From: Multifurca ochricompacta
Taxonomy: Eukaryota; Basidiomycota; Agaricomycetes; Russulales; Russulaceae
NCBI GenBank assembly: GCA_022496185.1
Contig: WTXG01000022.1
Location: 248,001-312,000, forward strand
Direction of reading: 5' to 3'
Length of the DNA: 64,000 nucleotides
Of this stretch, positions 22,530 through 35,592 are shown one piece after another. Under the pieces are notes generated by a model. The model worked only from the letters and a program-made list of their open reading frames with translations. It was not told where the DNA came from and searched no databases. Made by a program: the position numbers and the translations under genes. How positions within the stretch are numbered: position 1 is the first letter of the stretch; every line of letters begins with the position of its first letter.

Positions 22530-25375
22530 CCTCTGTGGTCCTGCCTCTTTATACACTTGCTTCTTATTGTATTGCTTCTTTCTATGCTATTGGCTACAAA
22601 ACACATCACTGCTAACCTACACCAGACAACAACCACAGTGCCCCAGGTCACTTCAATCTTCGTCCATCTAAACTAGAAGTGATCAGTAGGTGACCAATAT
22701 CAATCATATCCATTACAAAATCCATTCCGTACCTCCGAGTTTTCAGCTTCCTCGACTACTTCAGATGTTTCGTCCTCCTCAAATATTTCAATGCCCTTCA
22801 TCACCTGATCATTATCTTCAATCAGTCTCAATAACCACATATAACCGGCTGCCACATACCCTCGACTCTTTCCACTTTTCTTCATCCTCAATCCGACAAA
22901 AGTCCTCGACATCAAGAACAGCAGAATACATGGAAATGAAAATATCACGGTCCTTGATTATCACATCTTTTTCTGTCCATCTTCTCAGCAAACTTTCTGC
23001 ATTCCTCGCCCTGTCCGTGACGAACACATGGCACCACTTTCAACATTTTCGAAACCCCTTTGCAATACTATCGGCAATCTGAAGAAGACCCGTCGACTTC
23101 ACACTATGCTCGGGAGTGATCGTCACTTGGATTGTAATTATATGATCATCTGTGAAGATCATGGCATTGACAGTGGAAAATGCTTTCGACGCAGGAATGG
23201 GAATTACACAGAATGGTCTCTTGCAGTCACTTGGATAGTTGATCGCGCGGGAGTGCAAGGCAATTCATTCGATTCCGAATTGGCGCAGAGCCACGAAAGG
23301 ACTGCCATATCGGACATGTAACCCGCCAAGCCCTTGAACCATGACTGATGGCTGACCCCGAAGTAAAAATTGCTCTGCTGCAGCAGGTCCTGTGCGGCAA
23401 TCACCTCGATAACAAAACGATTCAGGTAACTTGTTTTCAATTCGCATAATGGCAATTGGTCTGTACTCGGAAGAGAGACCTTCAGGACGGATTGTAAAAA
23501 GTGTATGAGAGACCGTCGATGGGTTAACGTCGTAGGTATGCTTGCCGAAATGATGAATAAAGTGGCGGGCAGCCTCTTTTACACGTCGGGTATGTTCAGG
23601 AATCAGTCCAGGTTCCTTCAGAAGAGTCATCATGATGCGTGCAGAAAGTCCCCATTTGTCGCAGTGATCCTTGATAAGTTGGACATTGAAACCATGTATC
23701 ATGCTGTGAAAAATGCTTAGTGACAAAAAGTCTGGAATCATGAAATGAACCCACCCGAGCGCAACTAATTCTATCAGAGGGAAACAGTCCATCGCATAGA
23801 CATCTGCAGTATACTCCTTACTCCATGTCTTGTACATGCGCTTATCCGGATAGCTTGTTTGCACAATGAAAGCATTTGTCAACTTGCAAGCCCTTAGGAA
23901 GCTGTAGCAAGGAAGGGGATTCTTCGCATTGGAATTGGCCAGAGCCCACGTTTCGTCTGGAAGTCTACCAAACCTGTAAGCAAAGACTTCGACACCAGAC
24001 TCCTTGAACAGGACGAAACTGTCGGGGAGGTATTAAACAGCCGTAGACAGGCCCTTGCTTAGACGGTAGAACAGAAGATAGAGTAGAAAGCATGTTTTTC
24101 CTGGGTTCATCTCTAAGATGACATGTTCATTATCAGTGACAATCACGTACCGAGTCCTGGATCGCCAGTGATAATGATCCCGCCACTTAAATATTCCTGA
24201 CGCATTTTCGACTGTTCCTCTATCTCTTCAAGAGCAAGGTTGTACTCATGGCGAAACTAAATTGCCTTCTCATTATAACCGAGATAGTTTACTCCCAAGT
24301 TGGACAGTTGGTCTTGGGGTACATAAATATACCTCTCCCGAGTCAGGGACTACGGTTGCCAATATTAGATATCGAGCGGCTTCTTCCATAAGGTACTATA
24401 CAGATGGTAGGCCGTCTCACGAACTCGATCGATATTGATACTCCTGGGCCTTTCGATTGCTGGATTATTGTTAAACGTGTGTAGAAATCCGATAACGATC
24501 GAAACTTACATGGGGCTTGCACGATAAAATGCAAATAATCCTCATTTGGGCTATTGTCCCAGTACCTGGACAGCCGTGAAGCAGAAGAAAGGGCCTGAAC
24601 GGTGTCAGTTCCATGTAACGCTTGTTTAGATTCTGGGTCGGGTAGCTCGATGCCTTGGATAGTTGCATTCAAAGAACCCCTCATCCTTCATATTCCTGAT
24701 GTGCAGGGGTTTCGACAACTTCCAAATAACGAGTTGATTCGCGTCGACGTGGCTCAACTGATTCGCCATCTTGGCCTTTATAACATCTTTGAGGTTGGAG
24801 GTATAGTGATCCGATCGGATTGATAACGAGACAAAACAGGGTGAGCGTTGTGGCCATGGTGAGTGAGAGTCAGACTAACACGTCATATAGATCGTGACCG
24901 CGAGATAATTTGTTTCCACTTGGCCACTAACTCATTGCCATCCACCCTCAAGGGAATGGAAATTATCAAGGCGGAGATGGCTCCCGAGTTGCAGCAGATC
25001 GACTGACCGGCTGGAAGTTGTCGCCGATCCGCTCGAACTGTTACGTGGACACTCAAACGCCCTCAAGTTCCGTTCGGGGACTCTCTAGAGATGGATATTC
25101 ACCATACTAGAATAATAAGCTGAGATGAGGATAATTTGCATGTTATCATATAAAGATTTGCCCTATATCAAGCAAATAATTACCAATAGTCAAAGCGGCT
25201 TTGTCCGCAATGTCGGCAAGTGACAAGGTGAGTGAGCAAGTGAGCCAGGTGTTTGCTGGGTGGTTGGGGGAAGTGTGGCTGGGAGGTTGCGCGAATGTAT
25301 TGGGTTTGACAAAACTTCCATGGGAAATCATCAGATAATCCCCTCTCCTCCGACCACCATCGCCGGGCTGATTTA
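22530..25375 (-). repeat. Crinkler-bearing repeat unit, copy B (inverted)
   Basis: Reverse complement of the unit seen in A, C and D. It shares the upstream block (GGGGATTATCTGATGATTTC and onwards), the Crinkler-like gene and the 3' flank as far as the stretch with GTATAAAGAGGCAGGAC near 22550. Unlike A, C and D it lacks the H3 fragment. Its upstream side lies close to the start of GPI2. Confidence 0.8.
22690..24857 (-). pseudogene. Crinkler/RHS-type NTPase gene, copy B, decayed
   Basis: Best ATG at 24857. The Crinkler-like header is shortened just after LTLFCLVI. The Walker A exon junction is preserved (GDPGLG, intron, KT). Stops interrupt the linker near 24345 and the segment after the P-loop near 24030. 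The nuclease-like region is degenerate and split between frames. The intron after the IALG motif is 51 nt, a multiple of three, and is read through in frame here, which helps to place it in the other copies. The 3' part keeps the acidic-tail region. No intact product is expected. Confidence 0.82.
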
Positions 25376-25691
25376 AAGTCGAGGGTATATACCAGTAGAG
25401 TCGTTGTGTCGGTTGGCGGTTCCGTCATGCGCAATGTGATACCGTAATCACAAGATACATATGAGATATAGAGATTTGTACCAATCTTCATGATTTAGAC
25501 TTGAGCGAAGTGAGGGGGGAGAGATGTCCGCAACTGCAAGTTGAGAAGTGGCACAAAAGCAAAAAGAAAGAAGAAAACGGTCTCGCTTTCACCGTGTCCG
25601 TAGTTACCAACTTCACCGGATCGCAACTCTGTAGGCGACCTCGAACTTTGCCTATGTTCTCAGAGTTCAACGACAGCCTCCTCAAGCTCGC

Positions 25692-26940
25692 ATGAATAAT
25701 GCCGACGAGATTGACAAAGACAGACCTGAGTGGGAACGCGTCCTGTGGAGACCACAACCGTTTCCTGACAATTACGTTCCTCCTTCATTCCTTTCCTCTC
25801 TCTCAAAGAACGGTATTTTCAACCGCCTGCCCCCCTCCCCCCCCCCAACCCTACCCAGTTATAACTTACTCTTTTTCTGTGCAGCCAACGTACTCCCGTA
25901 CCAGTATTGGCCACTCGTACTAGGCGCCTGCACGATCTCCCAACACCTTTCCGTCATCTTCGTCTTTCTGGCCGTCTTCACCCGGCTGCTCGATGACACG
26001 CTCGATCCGCGTTTGCTCGTCATCCTCTCGACCTTGAGCTTTCTGGGAGGATGCATCGTATGGGAACTCCTCGAATATTTCGGTGGGCATGAAGTCGCGG
26101 ATGGTGCTGCTGCTTCTGATCGTCGTGCGTTCACCTTTCTTGCTCTCAGCCTGTGGAGGGTTTTCTTTAAATATTAAATTGGATAATTTTGAGTTAGGTG
26201 CACGCACCGTCAAGGCATCCCTACTCATCTTTCTTGCTCTCATGGCCCTCGCACCCATCCTTCGCACCCTCACCGCCCCCACGTCCGCCGATTCGATCTG
26301 GGCCCTCGCGACGGCACTCTTCCTTGTTCACGCCATGCTCGCCGACTACTCGTATGCCTCATCTCCGGTCCAGCGCGAACGGTATGTGTACCCTGTCCCC
26401 CCCATTCTTTTTTTTTCTTGGCCACTTACTCGAGGTACTCCCCTTCTCCCCGCCCCCCCTCCTCATGTGGTTTTTGTTTTATGAAAAGGTTGACCTCGGT
26501 ACTTTCGATTAACGCCGCCATTTCGGCTGTGGTCGTCCTGGCATCGCGTTTGCATGACGATTTGGCTGTTTTTGCGCTGATGCTGTTCTCTGTGGAGGCT
26601 TTTGCGCTCTTTCCTATCCTTCGACGTCGCATACAGGTGGGTTCCCTTCTCTATCCACAACGAGCTCACATTTTATGTTTACACCTTCACGCGTGTAGTC
26701 AACTCCAGCTTTAGTTCAATCTCTTGTCACACTGTTGCTAGGGTTAGCGGCACTGACGGCACCGTTACCGGGTCTTTGTGCAGCCGTGTTGATGAGCGTT
26801 ACGTTTGGAGCGCCAGCTGTTTTGATGTGGGCACAACAGTACAAGCAGTATGTAATTACTTTTGTATCTCAGTGTTCACTAATTTATTTATTATACACAG
26901 TGAGATCCAGGACCATGGGATGCAGCGACACCCCAAGTAA
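25692..26940 (+). CDS. GPI2/PIG-C subunit of GPI-GlcNAc transferase
   Basis: Multi-span ER subunit of the complex that starts GPI-anchor synthesis by transferring GlcNAc to phosphatidylinositol. The N-terminus has the family signature W-x-x-x-LW-x-x-QP-x-x-DNYVP-x-SFL (WERVLWRPQPFPDNYVPPSF). Hydrophobic segments follow in several exons (YQYWPLVLGACTISQH, SIWALATALFLVHAMLADYS, DDLAVFALMLFSVEAFALFP, LLLGLAALTAPLPGL). Introns include one after SLSKN and one before the last exon. The last exon reads EIQDHG in frame, whereas the family motif GPWD is present one base out of frame. The final residues may therefore be altered by a one-base deletion. Confidence 0.88.
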
Positions 26941-27173
26941 AGTAACTTACACGTGATCATATCTCATCATCATCATCATCGTTCTCCTTATGTATATCGC
27001 ATTTCCTAGCGCGAAAAATGGAAGGTCAAAGAAGCCTATGTGTATGTGGATTTTATCTCCGCCGGTGTGTCACATCGGCCATACGGCCATACAAAAGGCG
27101 AGAAGATAACGTACCGCCAACAAATTTCTCTATTCTCTTCCTTTCCTTTCCTCTCAGTAGCATATATCGAGTT

Positions 27174-29410
27174 ATGAGTGCTGGTACTGGTGCAGACGAC
27201 AAACACTCACTTGCAGACAAACAGGATCATGCAAAAATCGTGCTCCATGCAGACACTGAAAACATCTATGAACATGATCCAGTGTATGCTGCCAAAGCAA
27301 AAATTCTGAATGACGCTCTGCAAGAGATTGGGATGGGAAAGTACCAGGTGCGTTTTCTCTTAGTCGGTCGGTCCTTGTTCCTGATTACAAATAAAAGTGG
27401 TATCTTTTTATTGTTGCTGGCTTTGGCTGGTTCTCGTACGTCGCCGTTCGACATTCTCACCTCGCCTCAACCTTCTCATTATCATCTCGGCAGTGACAAT
27501 CTTTGGCCTGTAAGTGTTTTTTTATATATAATCACCATCCCTTCGTCAATGTACTAGTCTGTTTACCCTTTGTAGATCGTCACCGGTCTTATCTTCACCC
27601 CTGTAGTCAACGAGTTTTCTTTCAAAGGCCAATTCCTCAAGCTTGGGCAGAACATTGGCTTACTTGTCGGTGCCATCTTTTGGGGCGTTGGTTCGGACAT
27701 CTGGGGTCGCAAGTATGTCTCTCTTGTATGGGACTTGACTTGACAAAAACCATGTGCTCAAGGCGCTACTCAAAGGTTGTCCTTCAATCTAACTCTATTT
27801 ATCACCGGCGTATTTGCAGTATCCGGTGGAGCTTCACCCAACTCGGTTACATTATGCTCACTTGCGGCAGTGTGGAGTATTGGCGTCGGTGGTAATCTTC
27901 CCGTAGACTCCGCGGTCTTTTTGGGTAAGTCAACTAGTTACTCCGATCCAAGATCCAATGATGTGATTCCATTTCCAGAGTTTGTCCCCGCGTCGCATCA
28001 ATATCTGCTCACCGTCTTGTCTATCTGGTGGGCTCTGGGGCAGCTAATTGGTAGTCTGGTGCGCATTTCCTTTTCTTCTCTTTGGGTGCTCTGCTAATCT
28101 CTATCAAATTAATACAGGTTGCATGGCCGTTGATTGCCAACTTTTCCTGCCCGACCACCTCTCCGCCTACGCCATGCCCGCGCTCTGAGAACCAGGGCTG
28201 GCGTTACTTCCTTTACACGATGGGCGGTCTTATGCTTGTTCTCTTTGTGCTCCGCTTCTTCGTCTTCCATCTTTACGAGAGTCCCAAGTACCTTATGGGG
28301 CGCGGGCGTGACGCCGAGGCGGTGGAAGTCGTCCATAAGGTTGCTCGATACAACGGTAAAACGAGTAGCCTTACGTTGGATATGCTGCGCTCCGTTGAGG
28401 GTCTCTTGGCTTCTTCAACCAATGACTTGGAGAAGTCATCTCATTTGCAAGCAATGGACACCTCTGCATTAGGCGCCTTACGTAGGAAGCTCAGAGGGTT
28501 TGGTTGGGATCACATCACGCCACTGTTCAGTACGCGAAAGCTGGCTTGGTCGACGAGTTTGTTGACCGTTCTCTGGGGTGGGCTTTCTTCTTTTCTGTAT
28601 TACCATGAATACTTATACATATACCATTAGCCCTCATCGGGCTCGCATTCCCATTGTGAGGCTTCACATTACCATTTCCGTTTCTTACGGGCATCTTCTG
28701 ACTTGCGTCTGCACTGAATCAGGTACAACAGCTTTGTCACATACTTGTACGCGACTCGTTCTCCTTTCCCTCCCTTCTATCCATTTGACTGTAAATCGTA
28801 GCTTGGCAACTCGAGGAGCTGACTTTGGAGATGGGTCGACCTATATCACGTATCGTAACGTAAGTAGCTTGCTCCTGATCGCACCAATTGCAGCTGAACA
28901 TCTTCATCTTTTCCTTCTAGCAAGTCATCCTGAGCGTTATCGGCGTTCCAGGTGCATTGCTTGCAGGATGGACAGTCGAACTTCCATATTTCGGACGACG
29001 TGGCTCTCTCGCGATCTCCACAGGTTCGTACGACTAATGCCATTATTCTTACTTTGTTGCACCTCTGATAATGCACAGTCCTGACTGGCGTTTTCCTTTT
29101 CGCCTCTACGACGGCGCGGTCATCTGCATCTTTACTTGGCTGGAACTGCGGCTACAGCTTCACGAGCAATATTATGTACGGCGTGCTCTATGCTATTTCA
29201 CCGGAGTTGTTCCCGACGAAGGATCGTGGGACGGGTAACGCACTTGTTGCAGCTGCAAATCGCATATTTGGGGTCATGGCGCCGATTATTGCTCTCTATG
29301 CCAACCTGACTACATCTGTGCCAATATATATTTCGGGCGCTCTCTTTATCGTGGCTGGCCTCATCGCGCTGTTGTTGCCATTCGAGCCTCGCGGGAAGGC
29401 AGCACTGTAG
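27174..29410 (+). CDS. MFS transporter (sugar/SV2-like porter family)
   Basis: Major facilitator superfamily membrane transporter with about 12 predicted helices; the substrate cannot be told. The N-terminal cytosolic part ends ALQEIGMGKYQ, followed by WYLFIVAGFGWFSDNLWP, the start typical of fungal and SV2-like MFS porters. The loop 2-3 signature is GSDIWGRK. Further pieces are GVGGNLPVDSAVFLEF, GQLIGSLVAWPLI, ESPKYLMGRGRDAEAVEVVH (central loop), ELPYFGRRGSLAIS and SPELFPTKDRGTGNALVAAANRIFG. The gene is cut by many introns of about 50-90 nt. It ends in a hydrophobic helix and PFEPRGKAAL. Same strand as GPI2 and Dicer. Confidence 0.85.
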
Positions 29411-29880
29411 ACACTCGTAAAGATGTTGCAGTATGTGAGTTGTATGTTTTCATTGGACCTTGCTCTGGAACGCATAAACTCAACGTAATTTACCCGCACA
29501 ACTGCTGCGGGTAGCTATCAGAGGGGCGATCTCTTAATGCGATGGGGTTGATAACAATCAAAGTCCTCTTGAGTCTCGGAGGCAGGGAGGTGTCTCAATA
29601 GATTTGATTTTGATAATGTAGTGCTACTGCACCTGTGATGATATGATTATGTAATTGATCCCCCTCTTATCACTTTCGGGTACTCAGCAGCTCTCAGTTC
29701 TCAAACTTCCATTTATTTTTTTGCATCAACGTTCCTTAGTACAGCAACTGTGCGCAGTCAAAAAGGGAAGATATTTAAGGAATATTTGTGAATTGCTATG
29801 TCCTTGGACCCATTCCATCTACTCCATTGACTTTCCTCAAACTCACTCACTACACTACACAATCTTCTCTGATCCAACCC

Positions 29881-32800
29881 ATGCCAAACGACGGGGTTGC
29901 GATAAAGAGTGATGAAGCGTCATCGACTGTTTCGGTACTCCAGCCGCGTAGATACCAGCGAGAGATGCTCGAAGAGAGTCTCAGGCGGAATATCATCATT
30001 GCTCTCGACACTGGCTCAGGCAAGACCTACATCGCTATTCTGCGCATGAAACTAGAGACAGAGCGCGAATCGCGCAAGGTGCGTGTGCGCACTGCAACCA
30101 CAAGCAGTAGTCACATCACATGCATACATCCACTTCACATCTAACATTCCTTTCCTTCTCCCTTCCCTTTCCTTCCCTTCCCTTCCCTTCCCTTCCTTTC
30201 CCTCCCCCCCCTCTCTCCTCCTCCTCCCCGGGATACCGGGCCGCGCTCAACCAAACATGTTCATAACCCACCCTAGGTCTCGTGGTTCCTTGCGCCAACG
30301 GTCGCGTTAGCCCGACAGCAGAAGAACGCGATTGAACGCCACCTGCCCGCGTCCGTCGGGCTTATCTCTGGCGCTAACGAACCGGACCAGTGGAAAGATG
30401 CAGGATTGTGGCTCCGCGTGCTCGACGCGCATAGAGTCATCGTCAGCACGCATGATGTGCTTCTCAATGCGCTTCGACATGGGTATGTCCGACTCGGGGC
30501 CGATATCAGTCTACTCGTATTCGATGAGGCGCATCATGCGACGGACAAACACGCGTATAACCTCATCATGCGGGAGTTTTACTTTGAATTACCCTCTCGT
30601 ACTTTTTTGGACGGCAAAGATTCCAGTCTTGAAGTGCGGCCCATGATTCTTGGTCTCACCGCGAGTCCCATTTTCGGTGGAGATGCGGAGAGGGCCCTCA
30701 GGTGAGTAAGGGGGATTCACACTATCCTCCCTCTCTGCCTTTTCTTTTTTTTTTTTCTTTTTTTGTTCTTTTTTGGGCGGTATATCTAATAATTGAGGGG
30801 GATGGTTGGGTGGTTGGGGTAACAGGCAAATCGAGTTTAACTTGGATTCTACCATCTGTACGCCGCTTTTGAACCGTCAAGAACTCGAGGGATTCGTATA
30901 TCGTCCTCAATTCAAATCTGTCATCTACGCAGAGCCGGAATATCAGCTCGAAGGGATTCCACCTTCGACCAGCTTGCGATCGCTCAAAAAAGTGATCAGT
31001 TTGCTGAATATCGAAGAGGATCCATGGGTTCTCGACCGGCGTTCTGCGTTGCGGCGTCTTGAACCCGGTCCCGAGCGCGACAGAATCGATCAGCGGTTGT
31101 CGAGGGCGATCAACAAGCAAGATACATTCACGCACAAGGGTCTGCGCGACTTTGAGCGCGCCGCCGACGAGATATGCTCGGATCTCGGGGCATGGGCCGC
31201 AGATTGGTACATCCAGCAGGTGTGCGAACAGGCTGCCGGCATGGGTGCTGTGTTCTCTGAATTCTCCTTCACTTGGAGCGAAGGTGAAAGAGAATATCTG
31301 TTGAAGAATCTCGCGTGCGTCGAGATTGCGCCCATGCCGGATGACGATCCTGAGGACATCGTGAGACGGAGCTCGGACAAGGTGGAGAGGCTCATCGATG
31401 TGCTGTTGGAAGAGAAGGTATCCTTGAAATCCGGCATAGAATATCGCGGCCTTGTTTTCGTCACGCGGCGCGACGCCGTGCTCGCGTTGACCGAAGTCCT
31501 CGCTCGACATCCACGCACCGCACATGAATTCAGCGTTGGGAGTCTGCTCGGAGAATCTGGAAACTCGCGGCGTCGCTCGTTCCTCGATATCACTCGACGC
31601 CTCCTGCGCCAACCGGCGAACAAGACGCTCGATGACTTCAGCATCGGTGAGCTCAACTTGATCGTCGCGACTGCCGTCGCGGAGGAAGGTCTGGACATTC
31701 AGGCTTGCTGTAATGTCGTCCGGTGGGACATACCGGCGAACATGGTCAGCTGGGTGCAGAGTCGCGGGCGAGCGCGTCAGGAGATCAGCACTTTCGTCCT
31801 CATGTTTTCGAACTCGGTCGAGTTTCAGCCGACGGTGCGGAGATGGGAGGAACTAGAGAAAGAGATGACCAAGTTATACCACACGAAAAGGGAACTGCTG
31901 GGGCTCCTTAATTACGATCTGGGTCAACCGATGGATGAAGATGAGGACGATGTGTTTAGTAAGCTGCGATTTACCGTCGAGACGACCAGGTATGTTCTAG
32001 TCCATTACCATTTATCCATTTATTCCCCCTTTTCACTTTCAAAAAACTCCACCACGATTAGCGCGGTATTGACGGGAAACTCGGCAATTGAGCACATCGC
32101 CCACTTCTGCTCCATTCTTCCTTATTCCGGGTTGGGACACTATGCTCCGCTGTTTGATATCGACCCTCCCGATTACCCCTTGGAATGGCACGCGAACCGT
32201 GGACCGCTCCCTCCGAACGATGGTCCTTTTGGTTGCACCCTAACTCTTCCGAGGCTGGTCGACCCCCGTTTTCGTAAGTTCTCGACTCCACAAGTTCACA
32301 AGACCAAAGTGGCCGCGAGACGCCACGTCGCCTTCCAAGCCTACCTTGCGCTATACGAAAACGGGTTGCTCAACGACCATCTCCTCCCACTCACGAGCGC
32401 CTTGGAACCCGAGTTGGAAAGCGAGGTGCGAACTCTGCTAAAGGAGGTTGAACGTCGTGAAGGTACCGCGCTTGTCTCGAGCCAGATGGATCCTTGGCAC
32501 GTTCACTCTGGAGAAGGTAGCAGCGCAAAAAACGAGCGATGGTGGCACTCGGCTGTATTGGAGGTGGACGGGTTACCGCCGTTGCGCATGTTCACGCAGA
32601 CTGCTCTCCCTACGCTCCGGGACGACGAATTCCCTGTTACTTACACACGCGAGTCCCATCCGATCAAAGTGCGAGTAAGTGTGGAAGAGATGCCCATCAG
32701 TGCCACCGCCACCGCCGCCATCGCCGCTGCCAATGGTGAAGAAGAGGATGATGGCGGGATTATAGCTCGTGCGAGAGCGTTCACGCGTAGGCTCTTCTGG

Positions 32801-35428
32801 CCATTATATGGCTCACGCATGAAATGGGACCAGATTGACTTTCTCCATCTTTTCATTCCCGTGGACGAGTCTCCGACCGTTTGGGACGAGCGAAGGAACG
32901 CCTTTGCATCGGATCCTAGTTCTCAGGCAACTGGTTACCGAAGTCTCTTTGCTCCCTTCCCATGGTTCGAACAACGCTATGGCCAAGCTAACGACATCTC
33001 GATTATATCCGGGACGGGCTTTTCTGGAAAAGCCTACCAGTTCATACGTTGGCACGATGAACCTGCTACCATGGAAGAAAAGTTGGACCTCGTAAGGCGA
33101 TACGTGCGTGTGGGCAGGGGCGGCGACGATAAGGAAGACGACGACGATAGTTATGCCAGGCTCGAAATTACGTATCCTCTAATCGAGGCGCGGTCGTTCG
33201 TCAAGCGCAATCTCCTCACGCCGATGCCACCCAATTCGAAGGGGATGGATGCCGTTAGCCAGAAGCCAGTATTGCTTCTAAAGGATTTCTCGCTCGTCAC
33301 CCTCACCTCTGCACACGAAGCGCACTATGCACTAATGGTTCCGTCAATCATCAGGCACCTCCAGATGGTTAGCACGGTCTCTGCCATGCGTGATGCTCTG
33401 TTCGCAGGGACACCATTGACTGATATTTCATTGGACTTACTCCTGACTGCGACCACAGCACCAGCCGCTCAGGAACGTAACCACTACCAGCGCCTTGAGA
33501 CTCTTGGCGACACCGTCCTCAAGTATACGGTGAGCATCCAACTTCTCTCTGCACACCCCCTTTGGCATGAGGGATACCTGGCGAGGCGCAAGGACCATGC
33601 GGTATCGAATGCCAACCTTGCTAAGATGGCGATACAACGAAAGTTGTACAAGTGGATCATCCGGGATATCTTCATTCCCAAGAGGTGGAAACCACGCCTT
33701 ATGTCTGACCCAGTGGCGTTGATTTCCGAAGAAACGCCGTCGGCATCACCGGTGCGGGAGATGAAAGGGTTGACGGAGAAACAGAAGAGAAGGGTCAATG
33801 TCTCGCGGAACCTGTCCACGAAAGTCCTGGCGGACGTCGTGGAGGCGCTCATTGGCGCTGCATACATCCATGGCGGATTCGCACTCGGGACTGAATGTAT
33901 GAAGACTTTCGATCTCGGTCTGTCGTGGAACCCACTCCCTGAATGCGTCGATGTCATGTATTCACGTGTCACCGAGTTTGAGCGCTACCCGACGCAAATC
34001 CCTATCGTGGAGAGTATCCTGGGGTATACTTTCTGCCGCAAGGCGATCGCCGTAGAGGCTCTTACCCACTCTAGTTACCAGAGCAACCTGGCGACTATCT
34101 CGTACGAGCGCATGGAGTTCCTTGGAGATGCGGTATTAGACATGCTCGTTACCGACTTCTTGTACCACGCGCCAGGGAAGGAATATAGCCCAGGGAAGAT
34201 ACATATGATCAAGACAGCTGTGGTGAACGCGCATTTCCTTGCGATGCTTTGTCTACGTGCGTCCACCGAGCTCCCCACGGTCATGCCTTCCTGGTCGCAG
34301 CATGATGGCGTGACTATGACGGAGGATGCACACCGCGTACACCTTTGGCAGTGTCTGTTGCATTCGAGTGTATCCGCCCTTGACGAGCAGAGGGCCACAT
34401 TCGCGCGATGGGAACGTCCCGGGGGTCGTGACGACATTGAAGCTATGCTTGCGGAGGGTCGCGCGTTCCCGTGGTCAGCGCTGACGTCGTTGCAGGCTCC
34501 GAAGTTCCTGAGTGACATGTTTGAGAGTTTGCTCGGGGCTGTCTTTCTTGATTCTCGGGGAGACCTTGACGTCACGCGGGAGGTTCTTCGGCGCCTGGGT
34601 CATTGGGAAATCTTGGAGCGTATCGTGGGGCAAGACATGGACGTGCGGCACCCCGTCTCTCGGCTTTATCTATGGGCAGGCCAACATCACGAGAAGGTGA
34701 AGTGCGGTATTCCCGAGAGGAACGGGGACAAGGTCAGCTGTTCAGTCTTTTGGGGCGATTACGAAGTCGCCAAGGCCGAGGATGAATGGCGCGGACGCAT
34801 CAGTCAGGAGTCTGTCCGGTTTGCGGCTGCCGAGAAAGCCATCACGGTGTTGGAGAATCCTGTCTCTCTCCTGGGGATCTGGTTGGCGCAGCGCAATCGG
34901 AGTGTGGAGTACATAATAGAGCAAGAAGAGGGCGTGCTGAGGTGCAGTGCGATCGTTGATGGTACTGTGATTGCCACGGTGCAGTCACAGTTACAGGACA
35001 TGTCATCGTTATCGTCAAGTGAGGAGGAAGATGAGGATGTGAAGCGAGCAGCATCAACGGAGGTATTGAAAAAACTAGAGGCGCCGGTGCACTGGCTCGC
35101 GTTCTTATCGGCACAACATCATATTGAGGTAAACTATCAGATTTATGAAGAGGAGGAGGAGGAGGGAGTGGAGGGAGTGGAGGGAGTAAAAGTGTGTAGC
35201 GTTTATTTGGATGGATACGAAGCTGGTCGAGTGGAGTACCCTAACCGTAAAGGTTCAGGGGTCGTTTTAACAGATGATGAGATGATGGTGGCCGTAGCAA
35301 AGGAAGCTATAGAGATGATAGAACAACGAGTCATAGCTGATTCTACTTGTACAGACATTTGGGAAGGTGTTGACTGGGCGGGTTCAACTGAAGATGAGGG
35401 AATGGATGGGTGGATGGATGTAACGTAA
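29881..35428 (+). CDS. Dicer-like RNase III (RNA silencing)
   Basis: Dicer that cuts dsRNA into small RNAs for silencing. Four exons fit: 29881-30078, 30277-30701, 30826-31989 and 32062-35428. The 72-nt intron at 31990-32061 is a multiple of three and is easily missed. The model is 1717 aa. The helicase has Walker A GSGKT at 45-49, DEAH at 149-152 (FDEAHH) and the C-terminal half ATAVAEEGLDIQ with QSRGRARQ. The Dicer dimerisation domain follows (IEHIAHFCSILPY). RNase IIIa near 1065 (RLETLGDTVLKY, VLADVVEALIGAAY) and IIIb near 1270 (RMEFLGDAVLDM, FLSDMFESLLGAVF) keep the acidic catalytic residues. I cannot recognise a PAZ domain. After IIIb come three consecutive dsRBD-like segments (about 1455-1700), the last with a Glu run and a GVE repeat. 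Confidence 0.94.
30145..30232. repeat. Polypyrimidine CCTTC-type tract in Dicer intron 1
   Basis: Long C/T-only stretch with CCTTC and CTTCC units followed by C runs, lying in the first Dicer intron (30079-30276). Low complexity; its purine complement accounts for the Gly/Glu/Lys-rich antisense ORF. Confidence 0.85.
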
Positions 35429-35592
35429 CGTAAATGGAGATTAGATTAGATAAATAAATAAATAGATAAAGTTTACCAAATCAATCAAAAACTATGACCG
35501 CCCGCGGCTGTGGTGGTGTAGTTTCGGGGATTTCGGGATTTAACGTCTGCTGTCTGCTGTCCTCCATTACTCCATCACGAACGAACACGAAC

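Noticed and set aside
30722..31612. Long antisense ORF (296 codons) inside Dicer
   Set aside because: Shadow of the helicase coding exon. It has no motifs and is opposite strongly conserved Dicer sequence.
32800..33300. PAZ domain in Dicer
   Set aside because: The interval between the dimerisation domain and RNase IIIa has the right size, but I cannot see a recognisable PAZ signature.
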